Of a DNA stretch of 64,000 nucleotides, positions 1 through 6,749 are shown piece after piece. The translations under genes and the position numbers were made by a program. Numbering within the stretch: position 1 is the first letter of the stretch; the number at the start of each line of letters is the position of its first letter. A model generated the notes under the pieces. That model saw only the letters and a program-made list of their open reading frames with translations, did not search any database and was not told where the DNA came from. Source of the DNA: Gammaproteobacteria bacterium (GTDB lineage Bacteria > Pseudomonadota > Gammaproteobacteria > Enterobacterales > Neiellaceae); the NCBI GenBank assembly GCA_017425245.1, contig JAFOOX010000053.1:1-64000 (forward strand). The letters are read 5' to 3'.

Positions 1-178
1 ATGCCAACTGCGTTGGCGATGCCGCTACGCGGCGGTGATGCCACTGCGTGGCGGCGGACCGGATGCCAACTGCGTTGGCGATGCCGCTACGCGGCGGTGA
101 TGCCACTGCGTGGCGGCGGACCGGATGCCAACTGCGTTGGCAGATGCCGCTGCACGGCCGGATTGCGGCTACGCCGCC
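1..178. repeat. 62-bp tandem repeat made of mini-hairpins
   Basis: Two identical 62-bp units (1-62, 63-124) are followed by a partial third. Each unit holds three perfect small palindromes with a 3-nt centre: GCCAAC-tgc-GTTGGC (3-17), GCCGC-tac-GCGGC (21-33) and GCCAC-tgc-GTGGC (40-52). A related hairpin, GCGGC-tac-GCCGC, follows near 165-178. All six frames are open only because of the composition; no ribosome binding site or recognisable protein is present. The window starts inside the array, so its left end is unknown. On the complementary strand the loops read GCA or GTA. Confidence 0.85.
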
Positions 179-180
179 CG

Positions 181-425
181 GATGCGGGCTTTCGCGCCCG
201 CGCGACGAGCAGGAAGGCCGTTTCCGCACGGCCTCCCTGCACCCACCGGCGGCCCCCAACGATCACCACCATTAGCGACTGTTGTCCGTTCTGCCGGCCT
301 GCGGGGTCGCCACAATGTGCCATCCCTGGCCCATAGTGGCTTTCGGCAACGTCCTGTTGCCTCAACCCCTGTGGCCGACTGGCTGTGCGTTGGGCAAGGC
401 AGTGCGGGTGGTGATCGAGGGGGGG
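181..425 (+). repeat. Structured repeat element, copy A
   Basis: First of three related ~245-nt elements (others at 545-800 and, inverted, 3415-3668). In order it has: a hairpin GCGGGC/GCCCGC around a TTTCG loop (about 184-200); GGCCGT/ACGGCC (about 215-234); an outer arm GATCACCACC (about 261-270) that pairs with GGTGGTGATC (about 407-417); an inner stem CCAC..GTGG (310-339); and GGCAAC-gtcct-GTTGCC (345-361). Copies B and C keep the loops and linkers but change the stem bases on both sides. That points to selection on folded RNA or single-stranded DNA rather than on protein. The family is not recognised. Confidence 0.75.
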
Positions 426-460
426 GCAGACGGACATGGCGCCGCCGCTCGGCCCATTCG

Positions 461-484
461 CCCTGAGCCCGTCGAAGGGCTGTG
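461..484. repeat. REP-like palindrome
   Basis: A short palindrome with arms CCCTGAGC and GTCGAAGGG. The same motif occurs inverted at 3748-3768. Closely similar intergenic palindromes are widespread in bacterial genomes. Here it separates structured copy A from copy B. Confidence 0.55.
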
Positions 485-489
485 ATTGC

Positions 490-545
490 CGATGTAGCCA
501 ACTGCGTTGTCAATGCAGCTGCGCCGCAAAGATGCCACTGCGTGG
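490..545. repeat. Degenerate mini-hairpin array
   Basis: Contains GCCAAC-tgc-GTTGtC with one mismatch, a degraded unit centred on another TGC, and a perfect GCCAC-tgc-GTGGC at about 525-537. These are the same kind of triloop palindromes as at 1-178. They lead directly into structured copy B, as the array at 1-178 leads into copy A. Confidence 0.6.
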
Positions 546-800
546 CAGCAGATGGAGGGGTTTCGCCCCCTCCACGACGAGCAGGAAGGCCGTTTCCGCA
601 CGACCTCCCTGCACCCACCGGCGGCCCCCAACGATCACCACCATCAAGATCTGGCTAATGTTCTGCCGTCCTGCGGGGTCGCCACAATGTGCCATCCCTG
701 GCCCATAGTGGCTTTCGTCGCCGTCCAGGCGACTCAACCCCTACGGCCAGCTGGCCGTGCGTTGGCTTACCGCTGTGCTCATGGTGATCGAGGGGTGGGG
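545..800 (+). repeat. Structured repeat element, copy B
   Basis: Second copy of the element seen at 181-425. The first hairpin is GGAGGGG/CCCCCTCC around TTTCG (about 553-572), where copy A has GCGGGC/GCCCGC. The late stem is GTCGCC-gtcca-GGCGAC (717-733), where copy A has GGCAAC/GTTGCC. The pentanucleotide loop GTCCN and the flanking GCTTTCG and CAACCCC are kept. Outer arms are GATCACCACC (about 632) and GGTGATC (about 783). The middle (about 665-716) is nearly identical to copy A. Confidence 0.75.
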
Positions 801-823
801 CAAAGCCATGTTCTGTTGGCGAT

Positions 824-930
824 CGCTCGCTTTTCACGCACCGCCTGCTGGACTTCTACGTTGATACGGTATAAAAATCAGCCGCATGGAACCAACCGCC
901 GCAGATCACCACTGCGTGAAAGCGAGCGAG
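824..930. repeat. Inverted repeat upstream of the cassette
   Basis: Arms CGCTCGCTTTTCACGCA (824-840) and TGCGTGAAAGCGAGCGAG (913-930) are complementary over about 17 positions with a one-base slip, around a 72-nt centre. It lies just before the AT-rich cassette. The centre contains an AT-rich stretch, TATAAAAAT, near 870-878 that could be a -10 region, but no matching -35 was found. It might be a degenerate recombination site or a regulatory hairpin. Confidence 0.5.
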
Positions 931-980
931 CACGCTAATAACACTGTTATGACGTGTCATTAAAATTAGGACGATGATGG

Positions 981-2243
981 ATGGATAAGAAAGTACAAGG
1001 CTCTTGGCTAATTCACCATACAAATAAACTTCAGAATGTAACTAACCAAGGTGATTACCAGAATACTTTTGTTGCTGGTAAAGCCGGCATTCTGCTCTCT
1101 GCAATATCAGAATCTGGTCAAAGTGTTATCACAAATGAAAGGCTGCATGTGTTGGCAAATGCATCGAATATCAATACGGCTTTTGAGCTCCCTAAGCTGC
1201 TTGATATTCTAAAAGAGCAAGAGTTGATTGATGTGGCAGGTAATAGTGTTGGGGTTTTGGGTGTGACGACAATTTCCGCACTCCAGCATACGGTAAACAT
1301 TTTTGAATCACTTGAGCCAAAAAATATTGAACTGTCAGCTATAGAGCTAGCTGAAATAGCATCCAATAAGCCAATAAGTAGTAATGAGGTTTCAGAAAAG
1401 CTATCGGATACGTATAAATTGGCAGCCAATGATGTAAAACAGTTATTCTACGATTCAGAGAAAATTGGTTTTGTAGATGTTGAGCCTATCACAAAAAGTG
1501 AGAGCTTGATTTTTAATGGCAACTTGTTTAGACGTGATTCAGCGATAAAAACTAAGGCAGTCCTAGATTCATTAAGCACGCAAGAGCAATCTGCGCTTTT
1601 GGAATTGACTGAAGTTCTTAAGAAAAAAGCCTGCTTACCTTATGCAGATGCTGTGAAAATGCTGGGAGATAATCTTTTTAGAAAAGTAAGCTCTATAGGC
1701 TTCTTTGATATTAATGTTGTTAGCAATAGCCAGGAGGAAGTTGGTTATTTAACATTGCCTTCGGCATTTTCAAAATACAGCAGTTCTATGGTTGATGACG
1801 CATTCGACTTGGCTAAAGCATTTGTGGCTTCTTTGACTTATGGAATGACTAAAAGCTCATATGCGCGAGGCCAAATTTCCATGATTGATCGCTTACTTGG
1901 AGCGTTAATAGAAGGCAGAGAAGTCGGGCCTGTTAGTGCAATTGGACAGGACTATAAAATTCTAGAGTTGAAAGGAGTTGTTGCAATTCGACATGGATCG
2001 AAAGGAGGTCGAAGTGGCCCGCTAATGAGGCTTCTGAAGAAAGAGGTTGGAGAATTGGCCTTGCTAGCTATAAGGCAGGGCGATGTTAGCGAGCAATCAA
2101 TTCAATCATTGCCTGGTGCTGCAATTACAAAATTTAGAGGACCTGAAGCTAATCGCGAAATTATTCGCAGAGAGCAAATACAAAAAAGTCCATTTGAAAC
2201 CAATGATATGATTAGTGCATTAAGAACAGGCGGAGGTTTCTAA
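981..2243 (+). CDS. Unrecognised 420-aa protein, first gene of the cassette
   Basis: No family was recognised. The protein is soluble, with no signal peptide or membrane segment. It alternates predicted helices with short strands in a way that suggests several winged-helix-like units in residues 1-300: stretches such as KLLDILKEQELIDVAG and VKQLFYDSEKIGFVDV look like recognition helix plus wing. The C-terminal third is basic, with a Gly/Ser/Arg-rich segment (HGSKGGRSG). The start at 981 follows AGGA by about 9 nt. The stop codon overlaps the start of the next gene, so the two are probably translated together. Composition is far more AT-rich than the surroundings, a sign of transfer. Inference: DNA-binding or sensor partner of the downstream nuclease-like protein. 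Confidence 0.8.
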   Translation: MDKKVQGSWLIHHTNKLQNVTNQGDYQNTFVAGKAGILLSAISESGQSVITNERLHVLANASNINTAFELPKLLDILKEQELIDVAGNSVGVLGVTTISALQHTVNIFESLEPKNIELSAIELAEIASNKPISSNEVSEKLSDTYKLAANDVKQLFYDSEKIGFVDVEPITKSESLIFNGNLFRRDSAIKTKAVLDSLSTQEQSALLELTEVLKKKACLPYADAVKMLGDNLFRKVSSIGFFDINVVSNSQEEVGYLTLPSAFSKYSSSMVDDAFDLAKAFVASLTYGMTKSSYARGQISMIDRLLGALIEGREVGPVSAIGQDYKILELKGVVAIRHGSKGGRSGPLMRLLKKEVGELALLAIRQGDVSEQSIQSLPGAAITKFRGPEANREIIRREQIQKSPFETNDMISALRTGGGF

Positions 2244-3292
2244 TGGCCCCAAAATTACCGAAAGGCTTCGAAATGGAAGAACAGCTTAGACATTATTTTA
2301 TGCAGTCAGGTTATTTTGTTGTTCGTGGTGTTCCATTTGTATATGAAGGATTTGATGTAACAGATATTGATCTTTGGCTATATAGTAGAGAATCGTCTCT
2401 CACCAGAAGCATTACTATTGTCGATGTGAAGAACAAAAAAACGCCGCAAGCAATAGAGCGGATATTCTGGGCTAAAGGTCTAGCTAAAGCCATTAAGGCA
2501 AATAAAGTAATTGTTGCAACAACTGATAAGAGAAAAGAAGTTAAGGACTTTGGTTCTGATTTGGATGTATTGGTTTTGGATGGAACGTTTTTGTCCAAGC
2601 TTAATAAATCAGAGGGTTTCTTGAATAGCCGACTTTCCGATGAAGAATTTTTTTCTGAGATAGAAAAATACAGCCTAGGTAAGCTTGACGGCGATTGGAA
2701 GGGACAAATTGTTAAGTGCAAAAGCCTATTATCCAAAGAGATTAGCTTTGATGAATGTAATCGATGGCTTGAGGTGTCTAGATTTTTTGCGGAACAAATA
2801 TTAACAAAACCAAGTCAGCTAGAACTCGCTATTAGATGCTTTTATTACACTTTATCTCTGTTTTGTGTTGGCGTCGACTTTGTCTTAAAGGAGTTATCTT
2901 TTTTAGATCATGATAATAGAATAAATAAGCTTGTTGAAGGCTTTACGTTTGGCTCAAAAGGGAGGGAAGGAGTTACTAAAATGTTATCTCTATCCTTGTC
3001 TCTGGTCGAACAATTTGCACCTGAAGGAAAATCAATATCTTCACAAGTTCGCACTAAGGTAATGGCGGATTTTGATTCCTTGCCAACCGCCATCCTTGGC
3101 GAATATTTTGCTAAGGCAGAAGTCGGAAAAAGTACTTTCTCATCTGCAAAAGAGCTTGAGAGTCTTGCAATGAGTAGATTATTTAGAAATCACTCGCAGT
3201 CTTCCATCGAACTTAGAGGAGTGATTGGCTGTTTACTTGATTGCTGGGGAATTAATAGGAAAGCTTTCAGTGAGGTCGTAAGCACGTCATAA
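2243..3292 (+). CDS. PD-(D/E)xK nuclease-like protein, second gene of the cassette
   Basis: The N-terminal ~120 residues look like a restriction-endonuclease fold. There is a leading acidic helix (E12, E13), then a D41-I-D43 segment, then a strand ending in V60-D61-V62-K63, which gives the D...DxK arrangement, followed by a helix (about 68-85) and a further strand. Related cores occur in Mrr-type and other DNA-cleaving enzymes; a non-cleaving role cannot be excluded. Residues about 130-349 are mostly helical and unrecognised. The ATG overlaps the TAA of the upstream gene (TAATG). The gene ends inside the attC arm. AT-rich composition and the cassette location suggest a phage-defence or other accessory function, which is inferred, not shown. 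Confidence 0.8.
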   Translation: MAPKLPKGFEMEEQLRHYFMQSGYFVVRGVPFVYEGFDVTDIDLWLYSRESSLTRSITIVDVKNKKTPQAIERIFWAKGLAKAIKANKVIVATTDKRKEVKDFGSDLDVLVLDGTFLSKLNKSEGFLNSRLSDEEFFSEIEKYSLGKLDGDWKGQIVKCKSLLSKEISFDECNRWLEVSRFFAEQILTKPSQLELAIRCFYYTLSLFCVGVDFVLKELSFLDHDNRINKLVEGFTFGSKGREGVTKMLSLSLSLVEQFAPEGKSISSQVRTKVMADFDSLPTAILGEYFAKAEVGKSTFSSAKELESLAMSRLFRNHSQSSIELRGVIGCLLDCWGINRKAFSEVVSTS

Positions 3293-3346
3293 CAAGTCAA
3301 TGCACTCGGACGCAGCACTGCTGCGCCGGTGTTTGAAGCGTTAGGT
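3287..3346 (+). other. attC-like recombination site
   Basis: The R'' side is TCATAAC (3287-3293) and the R' side is GTTAGGT (3340-3346), which fits GTTRRRY. Between them, TCAATGCAC pairs with GTGTTTGA leaving an unpaired base, and CGGACGCAGC pairs with GCTGCGCCGG around ACT. This is the two-box, imperfectly paired layout of short integron attC sites, with a size of 60 bp. R'' pairs better with the cassette's own left end (TTATGAC) than with TTAGGT. That supports the view that TTAGGT belongs to the insertion target. Confidence 0.75.
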
Positions 3347-3414
3347 AACAATTCGCGGTAGATTAGATCGGGGACACCCACTCGACCATCAGCATCGGCG
3401 CCGCATTTTTCACC
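3347..3414. other. Spacer between attC and structured copy C
   Basis: A short stretch after the attC-like site. No gene, hairpin or promoter was recognised in it. Confidence 0.5.
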
Positions 3415-3668
3415 CCTTGATCACCACCCGCACCGCGCTGGCTAACCCACGGCCAGCCGGGGGTAGGGGGTGAGCTGGCAGGGATGCCAGCGAAAGCAAA
3501 TCTGGGCAGGACAGCCCATATTTGCGACCCCGTAGCCCGGCAGAACGGCCAACGGTTGTCGATGGTGGTGATCGTTGGGGGCCGCCGGTGAGTGCAGGGA
3601 GGTCGTGCGGAAACGGCCTTCCTGCTCGTCGTGGAGGGGGCGAAACCCCTCCATCTACTGCCACGCAG
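3415..3668 (-). repeat. Structured repeat element, copy C (inverted)
   Basis: Third copy of the 181-425 element, on the minus strand. The stem equivalent to CCAC..GTGG of copies A and B is replaced by GCAAAT (3496-3501) pairing with ATTTGC (3520-3525), extended by GGGC/GCCC. The late stem is CTGGCA (3475-3480) with TGCCAG (3485-3490). The first hairpin (GGAGGGG/CCCCTCC, about 3631-3652) equals that of copy B. The outer arms GATCACCACC (3419-3428) and GGTGGTGATC (about 3563-3573) are present. Copies B and C face each other across the cassette. Confidence 0.75.
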
Positions 3669-3895
3669 TGGCATCTGCCGCCACGCAGTGGCAAATCTGC
3701 AGCGGCGTAGCCGCATCGCCAACGCAGTTGGCTACTGGGCAATCGCAGCCCTTCGACAAGCTCAGGGCAAACGGGCCACGCAGGGGCGAAACCCTGCGTC
3801 TTGGCGCCGCAGGCGCATTGCCAACGCAGTTGGCGCCCGCTGCCGCGCAGCGGCATCCACACTCGTCGGTCGGGGGCGACAGCCCGAAAATTGCT
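3660..3895. repeat. Mini-hairpin array with GCA/GTA triloops
   Basis: Seven perfect palindromes share a GCA or GTA centre but have different stems: GCCAC (3660-3672 and 3680-3692), GCGGC (3702-3714), GCCAAC (3718-3732 and 3820-3834), GCGCC (3804-3816) and GCCGC (3842-3854). Interleaved are CGCAGGG/CCCTGCG (3779-3798) with a GCGAAA loop, the counterpart of the TTTCG hairpin in copies A-C, and a REP-like palindrome (3748-3768). No coding function is seen. The array follows copy C in the same relative order as the arrays that precede copies A and B. Confidence 0.8.
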
Positions 3896-4030
3896 GCAGC
3901 GCAGCCGTGTTCAAAAAAACGTCATCAGCCCTAGTCACCCTATACTCAAGCTGCCGTTCGGGCATTAGGGGCTGCTGCTGGCTGACAGCCGTTGGCTAGT
4001 GTTTTACCTCATGGGCAAGGAGATCACAGG

Positions 4031-4738
4031 ATGAGTTCACTGGTTCAACGTTGTGGCGCCGAACTGTTCGGCACCTTCTGGCTGGTTCTTGGTGGGTGCG
4101 GCAGCGCGGTGCTGGCGGCGGCCTTTCCCGAGGTGGGCATCGGCCTGGCCGGGGTGTCGTTGGCCTTTGGTTTGACGGTACTGACAATGGCCTTTGCCAT
4201 CGGCCATATCTCTGGCTGCCATCTCAACCCGGCGGTGTCGCTGGGGCTGGTGGTGGGAGGACGCTTTCCGGCCAAAGAGCTACTGCCCTACGTCGTCGCC
4301 CAGGTGGTTGGGGCGGTGCTGGCCGGGGCGGTGCTTTATTTGATCGCCAGCGGCAAGGCGGGCTTTGATGTCACGGCCGGCTTTGCCTCCAATGGCTATG
4401 GCGCTCACTCACCGGGCGGCTATGGGCTGGTGTCGGCGGCGGTCTGTGAAGTGGTGATGACCGCTGCATTTTTGCTGATCATCATGGGGGCGACCGACAA
4501 GCGGGCGCCGGCGGGCTTTGCCCCGATCGCCATAGGTCTGGCTCTAACTCTGATCCACCTGATCTCCATCCCGGTCACCAACACCTCGGTCAACCCGGCG
4601 CGCAGCACCGGCGTGGCGCTGTTTGTTGGCGACTGGGCGGTGGCCCAGCTGTGGCTGTTTTGGGTTGCGCCATTGGTGGGGGCGGTCGTCGGGGTGGTGA
4701 TCTACCGCTGGCTGGCCGCACCGGCCAAGGCGGATTGA
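4031..4738 (+). CDS. aqpZ: Aquaporin Z, water channel
   Basis: An inner-membrane MIP-family channel of 235 residues, the usual length for AqpZ. It has six hydrophobic helices and the two half-helix signatures, NPAVS (about residue 63) and NPARS (about 186). The narrow-pore pattern of AqpZ ([11 protein letters not shown]) favours water over glycerol. The start at 4031 is chosen because AAGGAG lies about 8 nt upstream; in-frame starts further upstream lack a site and do not match the family N-terminus. A single-gene unit, bounded on the left by the repeat region and on the right by a terminator. A -10-like TATACT lies at 3941-3946. Confidence 0.95.
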   Translation: MSSLVQRCGAELFGTFWLVLGGCGSAVLAAAFPEVGIGLAGVSLAFGLTVLTMAFAIGHISGCHLNPAVSLGLVVGGRFPAKELLPYVVAQVVGAVLAGAVLYLIASGKAGFDVTAGFASNGYGAHSPGGYGLVSAAVCEVVMTAAFLLIIMGATDKRAPAGFAPIAIGLALTLIHLISIPVTNTSVNPARSTGVALFVGDWAVAQLWLFWVAPLVGAVVGVVIYRWLAAPAKAD

Positions 4739-4761
4739 TATCCGCTGAACCATTGGTGAGA

Positions 4762-4787
4762 CTGCCGGCGGTTGCCGGCAGTTTTTT
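4762..4787 (+). terminator. Rho-independent terminator after aqpZ
   Basis: CTGCCGGC (4762-4769), loop GGTT, GCCGGCAG (4774-4781), then six T residues. It starts 23 nt after the aqpZ stop and ends almost at the 3' end of the convergent cobC/cobD gene. Confidence 0.9.
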
Positions 4788-5802
4788 AGGTGCTTGGGGC
4801 ACCATTGCCATCTTGGTGATCGTTGATGGCGGCCACCAGCCCCTGCTCCAGTCGTTGCCAGGCGCTGCGGTCGGCAGGCAAGCCAAAGCGCAGACTGGCG
4901 GGTTCGGTGAACAGCCGCACCAGAATCGCCTGTCGGGCCAGCGCTCGATGCAGATCGGCGGCGGCGGGCAGGGTTACCCATTGGTACAGGGCCGTGCCCC
5001 CCTGTGGTCGCAGCCCGACCCGGATCAGCAGTTCGGCCAGCTGCGCTCCTTCGTTGAGCAGGCGTAGCCGGGTCTTGTGCTGCCACTCCTGATCCGCCAG
5101 CGCCTGCATCGCCAGCTGCCGCGCTGGTCCACTGATGGCCCAGGGGCCCAGCAATTCGGCCAGTGCCCTGCGCAGGCCAGCTTCGGCCCAGACAAAGCCA
5201 ACACGCGCTCCGGCCAGACCAAAAAATTTGCCGAGTGATCGCAACACGATCAGCCCCGCTAACGGACAGCGCGGCACCAAAGAGCTGGCTGGCGTGCAGT
5301 CGATAAAGGCTTCATCCACCACCAGCCAGCCACCACGGGCGGCAAGCTGGGCGCGCCAGGCCAGCAGCACCGGGGGGGCAAAGCGTTCGCCGGTGGGGTT
5401 GTTGGGGTTGATCACCACCAGCACATCCAGCTGCGGCAAGCGGGCTTCGAGGTCCGCGCTGTGCAGCAACTCAACCTGATGCCCGGCAGCACGCCAACCG
5501 GCAGCGTGCTCGGCATAGCCGGGGCTGACAACACCGACCCGGCAGGGGGGGCGTAATCGGGGCAGTGCCTGAATGGCGGCTTGTGAGCCAGCAACCGGCA
5601 ACAACTCCGGGCTGCCGTAATAGCCGGCGGCGGCCAGCTCCAGTCCGTCATTGTCCTCCGGCAAGCGCTGCCAGCAGTGCTCCGGCAGCGTCCGTAGTGG
5701 CCAGCTGTGAGGGCTGATGCCGGTGGACAGATCCAGCCAGTGGCCGATGGGGATACCGAACTCTTGTGCCGCCTGACGTAGACGTCCGCCGTGCTCGATC
5801 AT
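4786..5802 (-). CDS. cobC: Threonine-phosphate decarboxylase, cobalamin biosynthesis
   Basis: A PLP enzyme of aminotransferase class I/II fold. It decarboxylates L-threonine O-3-phosphate to (R)-1-aminopropan-2-ol phosphate, which links the corrin ring to the nucleotide loop. Visible motifs are NPNNPTG, the VVDEAF aspartate that contacts the PLP pyridine, and SLGKFFG with the Schiff-base Lys192. Length is 338 aa, normal for CobC/CobD. The start MIEHGGRL at 5802 matches the family N-terminus; the longer reading frame upstream overlaps cbiB and is not used. Last gene of the leftward B12 operon, 5 nt after cbiB, whose product uses its product. Called cobD in Salmonella naming. Confidence 0.9.
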   Translation of the reverse strand: MIEHGGRLRQAAQEFGIPIGHWLDLSTGISPHSWPLRTLPEHCWQRLPEDNDGLELAAAGYYGSPELLPVAGSQAAIQALPRLRPPCRVGVVSPGYAEHAAGWRAAGHQVELLHSADLEARLPQLDVLVVINPNNPTGERFAPPVLLAWRAQLAARGGWLVVDEAFIDCTPASSLVPRCPLAGLIVLRSLGKFFGLAGARVGFVWAEAGLRRALAELLGPWAISGPARQLAMQALADQEWQHKTRLRLLNEGAQLAELLIRVGLRPQGGTALYQWVTLPAAADLHRALARQAILVRLFTEPASLRFGLPADRSAWQRLEQGLVAAINDHQDGNGAPST

Positions 5803-5807
5803 GGGGT

Positions 5808-6749
5808 CTACTCCTGAAGCAGCATGCAAAGGGCAGACAGCAGCAGCCAGCCGCTGACGCCCAGTACCAGGGTGCGCTGCACCAAAGCGCCAGCACGTTC
5901 GATATCGGCCGCCGTTACCGTTGGCCCCGCGCCGAGCACTGGCTGGGGTAGCCAGTGGCCGCCATAGCTGGCGCCACCGCCAACGCTCAGGTTGAGAGCG
6001 CCAGCGCCGGCTGCCATCACCGGGCCGCCATTGGGGCTCTTGGCCAGATGCCCCTGATGGTGCGCGCAGCGCAGGGCGGTGCGGGTGTCGCCCGCGAGCG
6101 CGTAGAGCAGCACGGTCAGCCGGGCCGGCAGCAGGTTCACCAGATCGTCCAGACGTGCCGCTGCCCAGCCAAAATGGCGGAAACGCGGATTGCGGTAACC
6201 CCACATGGCATCCAGGCAGTTGATCAGCCGGTAGGCGACAGCGGCCGGGGCGCCGCCCACAGCAAACCAGAAGAGGGCGCCAACGGTGGCATCGTTGCCG
6301 TTCTCCAACACCGATTCCACGGCGGCCCGAGCGACGCCGGCGCTATCTAACTGGCGGCAGTCGCGGCTGACCATCATCGCCACCGCCTGACGGGCGGCGA
6401 TCAGATCGCCTGCCAGCAAGGGGGTTGCCACCGCTCGGGCATGGTCGAGCAGGCTGCGTTGGCCGATGCACAGATAAAGCAGCAGCAAGGACAGCAGGAG
6501 CCCGACCACTGGCAAACTGACCAGCCAGCTGCAAGCCAGCGCGAGTGGCACCACCGCGATCACCACCGCCAGCAACCCGCTCAGTGTTAGCGCCAGTGGT
6601 GGCCATGAGGGTTGGCGCAGGTGCTTCTCCAGCCAGTTGGCCCAGCGGCCATAGCCAACCAAGGGGTGAGCGCGCCGGGGCTCGCCCAGCCAGTGATCGA
6701 CGAGCAGTGCAGCGGCCATGGTCAGTGCCGAGATCACCGGGCCGCCCAC
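5808..6749 (-). CDS. cbiB: Adenosylcobinamide-phosphate synthase
   Basis: An integral membrane enzyme that attaches aminopropanol or its phosphate to adenosylcobyric acid. The protein is hydrophobic throughout, with the family's HPLVGYGRWANWLE segment near the N-terminus, then ENGNDATVGALFW and GYRNPRFRHFGWAAARLDDLVN. Length is about 313 aa, typical. The start is uncertain: GTG at 6749 is the longest option, and GTG 6737 or ATG 6719 fit relatives equally well; none has a strong ribosome site. The 5' end overlaps the end of the BtuF-like gene, and the 3' end lies 5 nt from cobC. Called cobD in Pseudomonas naming. Confidence 0.92.
   Translation of the reverse strand: MGGPVISALTMAAALLVDHWLGEPRRAHPLVGYGRWANWLEKHLRQPSWPPLALTLSGLLAVVIAVVPLALACSWLVSLPVVGLLLSLLLLYLCIGQRSLLDHARAVATPLLAGDLIAARQAVAMMVSRDCRQLDSAGVARAAVESVLENGNDATVGALFWFAVGGAPAAVAYRLINCLDAMWGYRNPRFRHFGWAAARLDDLVNLLPARLTVLLYALAGDTRTALRCAHHQGHLAKSPNGGPVMAAGAGALNLSVGGGASYGGHWLPQPVLGAGPTVTAADIERAGALVQRTLVLGVSGWLLLSALCMLLQE

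Larger units (their letters stand above)
947..3340 (+). mobile_element. Putative integron-type gene cassette (two genes plus attC)
   Basis: The unit is visibly AT-rich against GC-rich flanks. Its right end is an attC-like site with the recombination point between G3340 and T3341. Its left end is inferred at G946/T947, because 945-956 (TGTTATGACGTG) is the exact reverse complement of 3283-3294. In a circularised cassette the left end would join the attC and complete the outer stem, as expected for cassettes moved by an integron integrase. Removing the cassette leaves ACTG joined to TTAGGT, a GTTRRRY-type target. No integrase gene lies in the window, and most known cassettes hold a single gene, so a two-gene cassette is unusual. 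Confidence 0.65.

Noticed and set aside
1-178. CRISPR array
   Set aside because: The 62-bp units are identical throughout, with no variable spacers and no cas genes.
1-938. Many overlapping open frames on both strands
   Set aside because: All six frames are open because the GC-rich palindromic repeats lack stops. None has a ribosome site, a recognisable domain, or similarity between repeat copies at protein level.
945-3294. 12-bp terminal inverted repeat of a transposon
   Set aside because: No transposase and no target duplication; the right arm lies inside an attC-like site, and the pairing is better explained by cassette circularisation.
3363-3999. Further overlapping frames on both strands in the right-hand repeat field
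   Set aside because: Same reason: the frames are set by hairpin repeats, and their 'protein' similarity only mirrors the DNA repeats.
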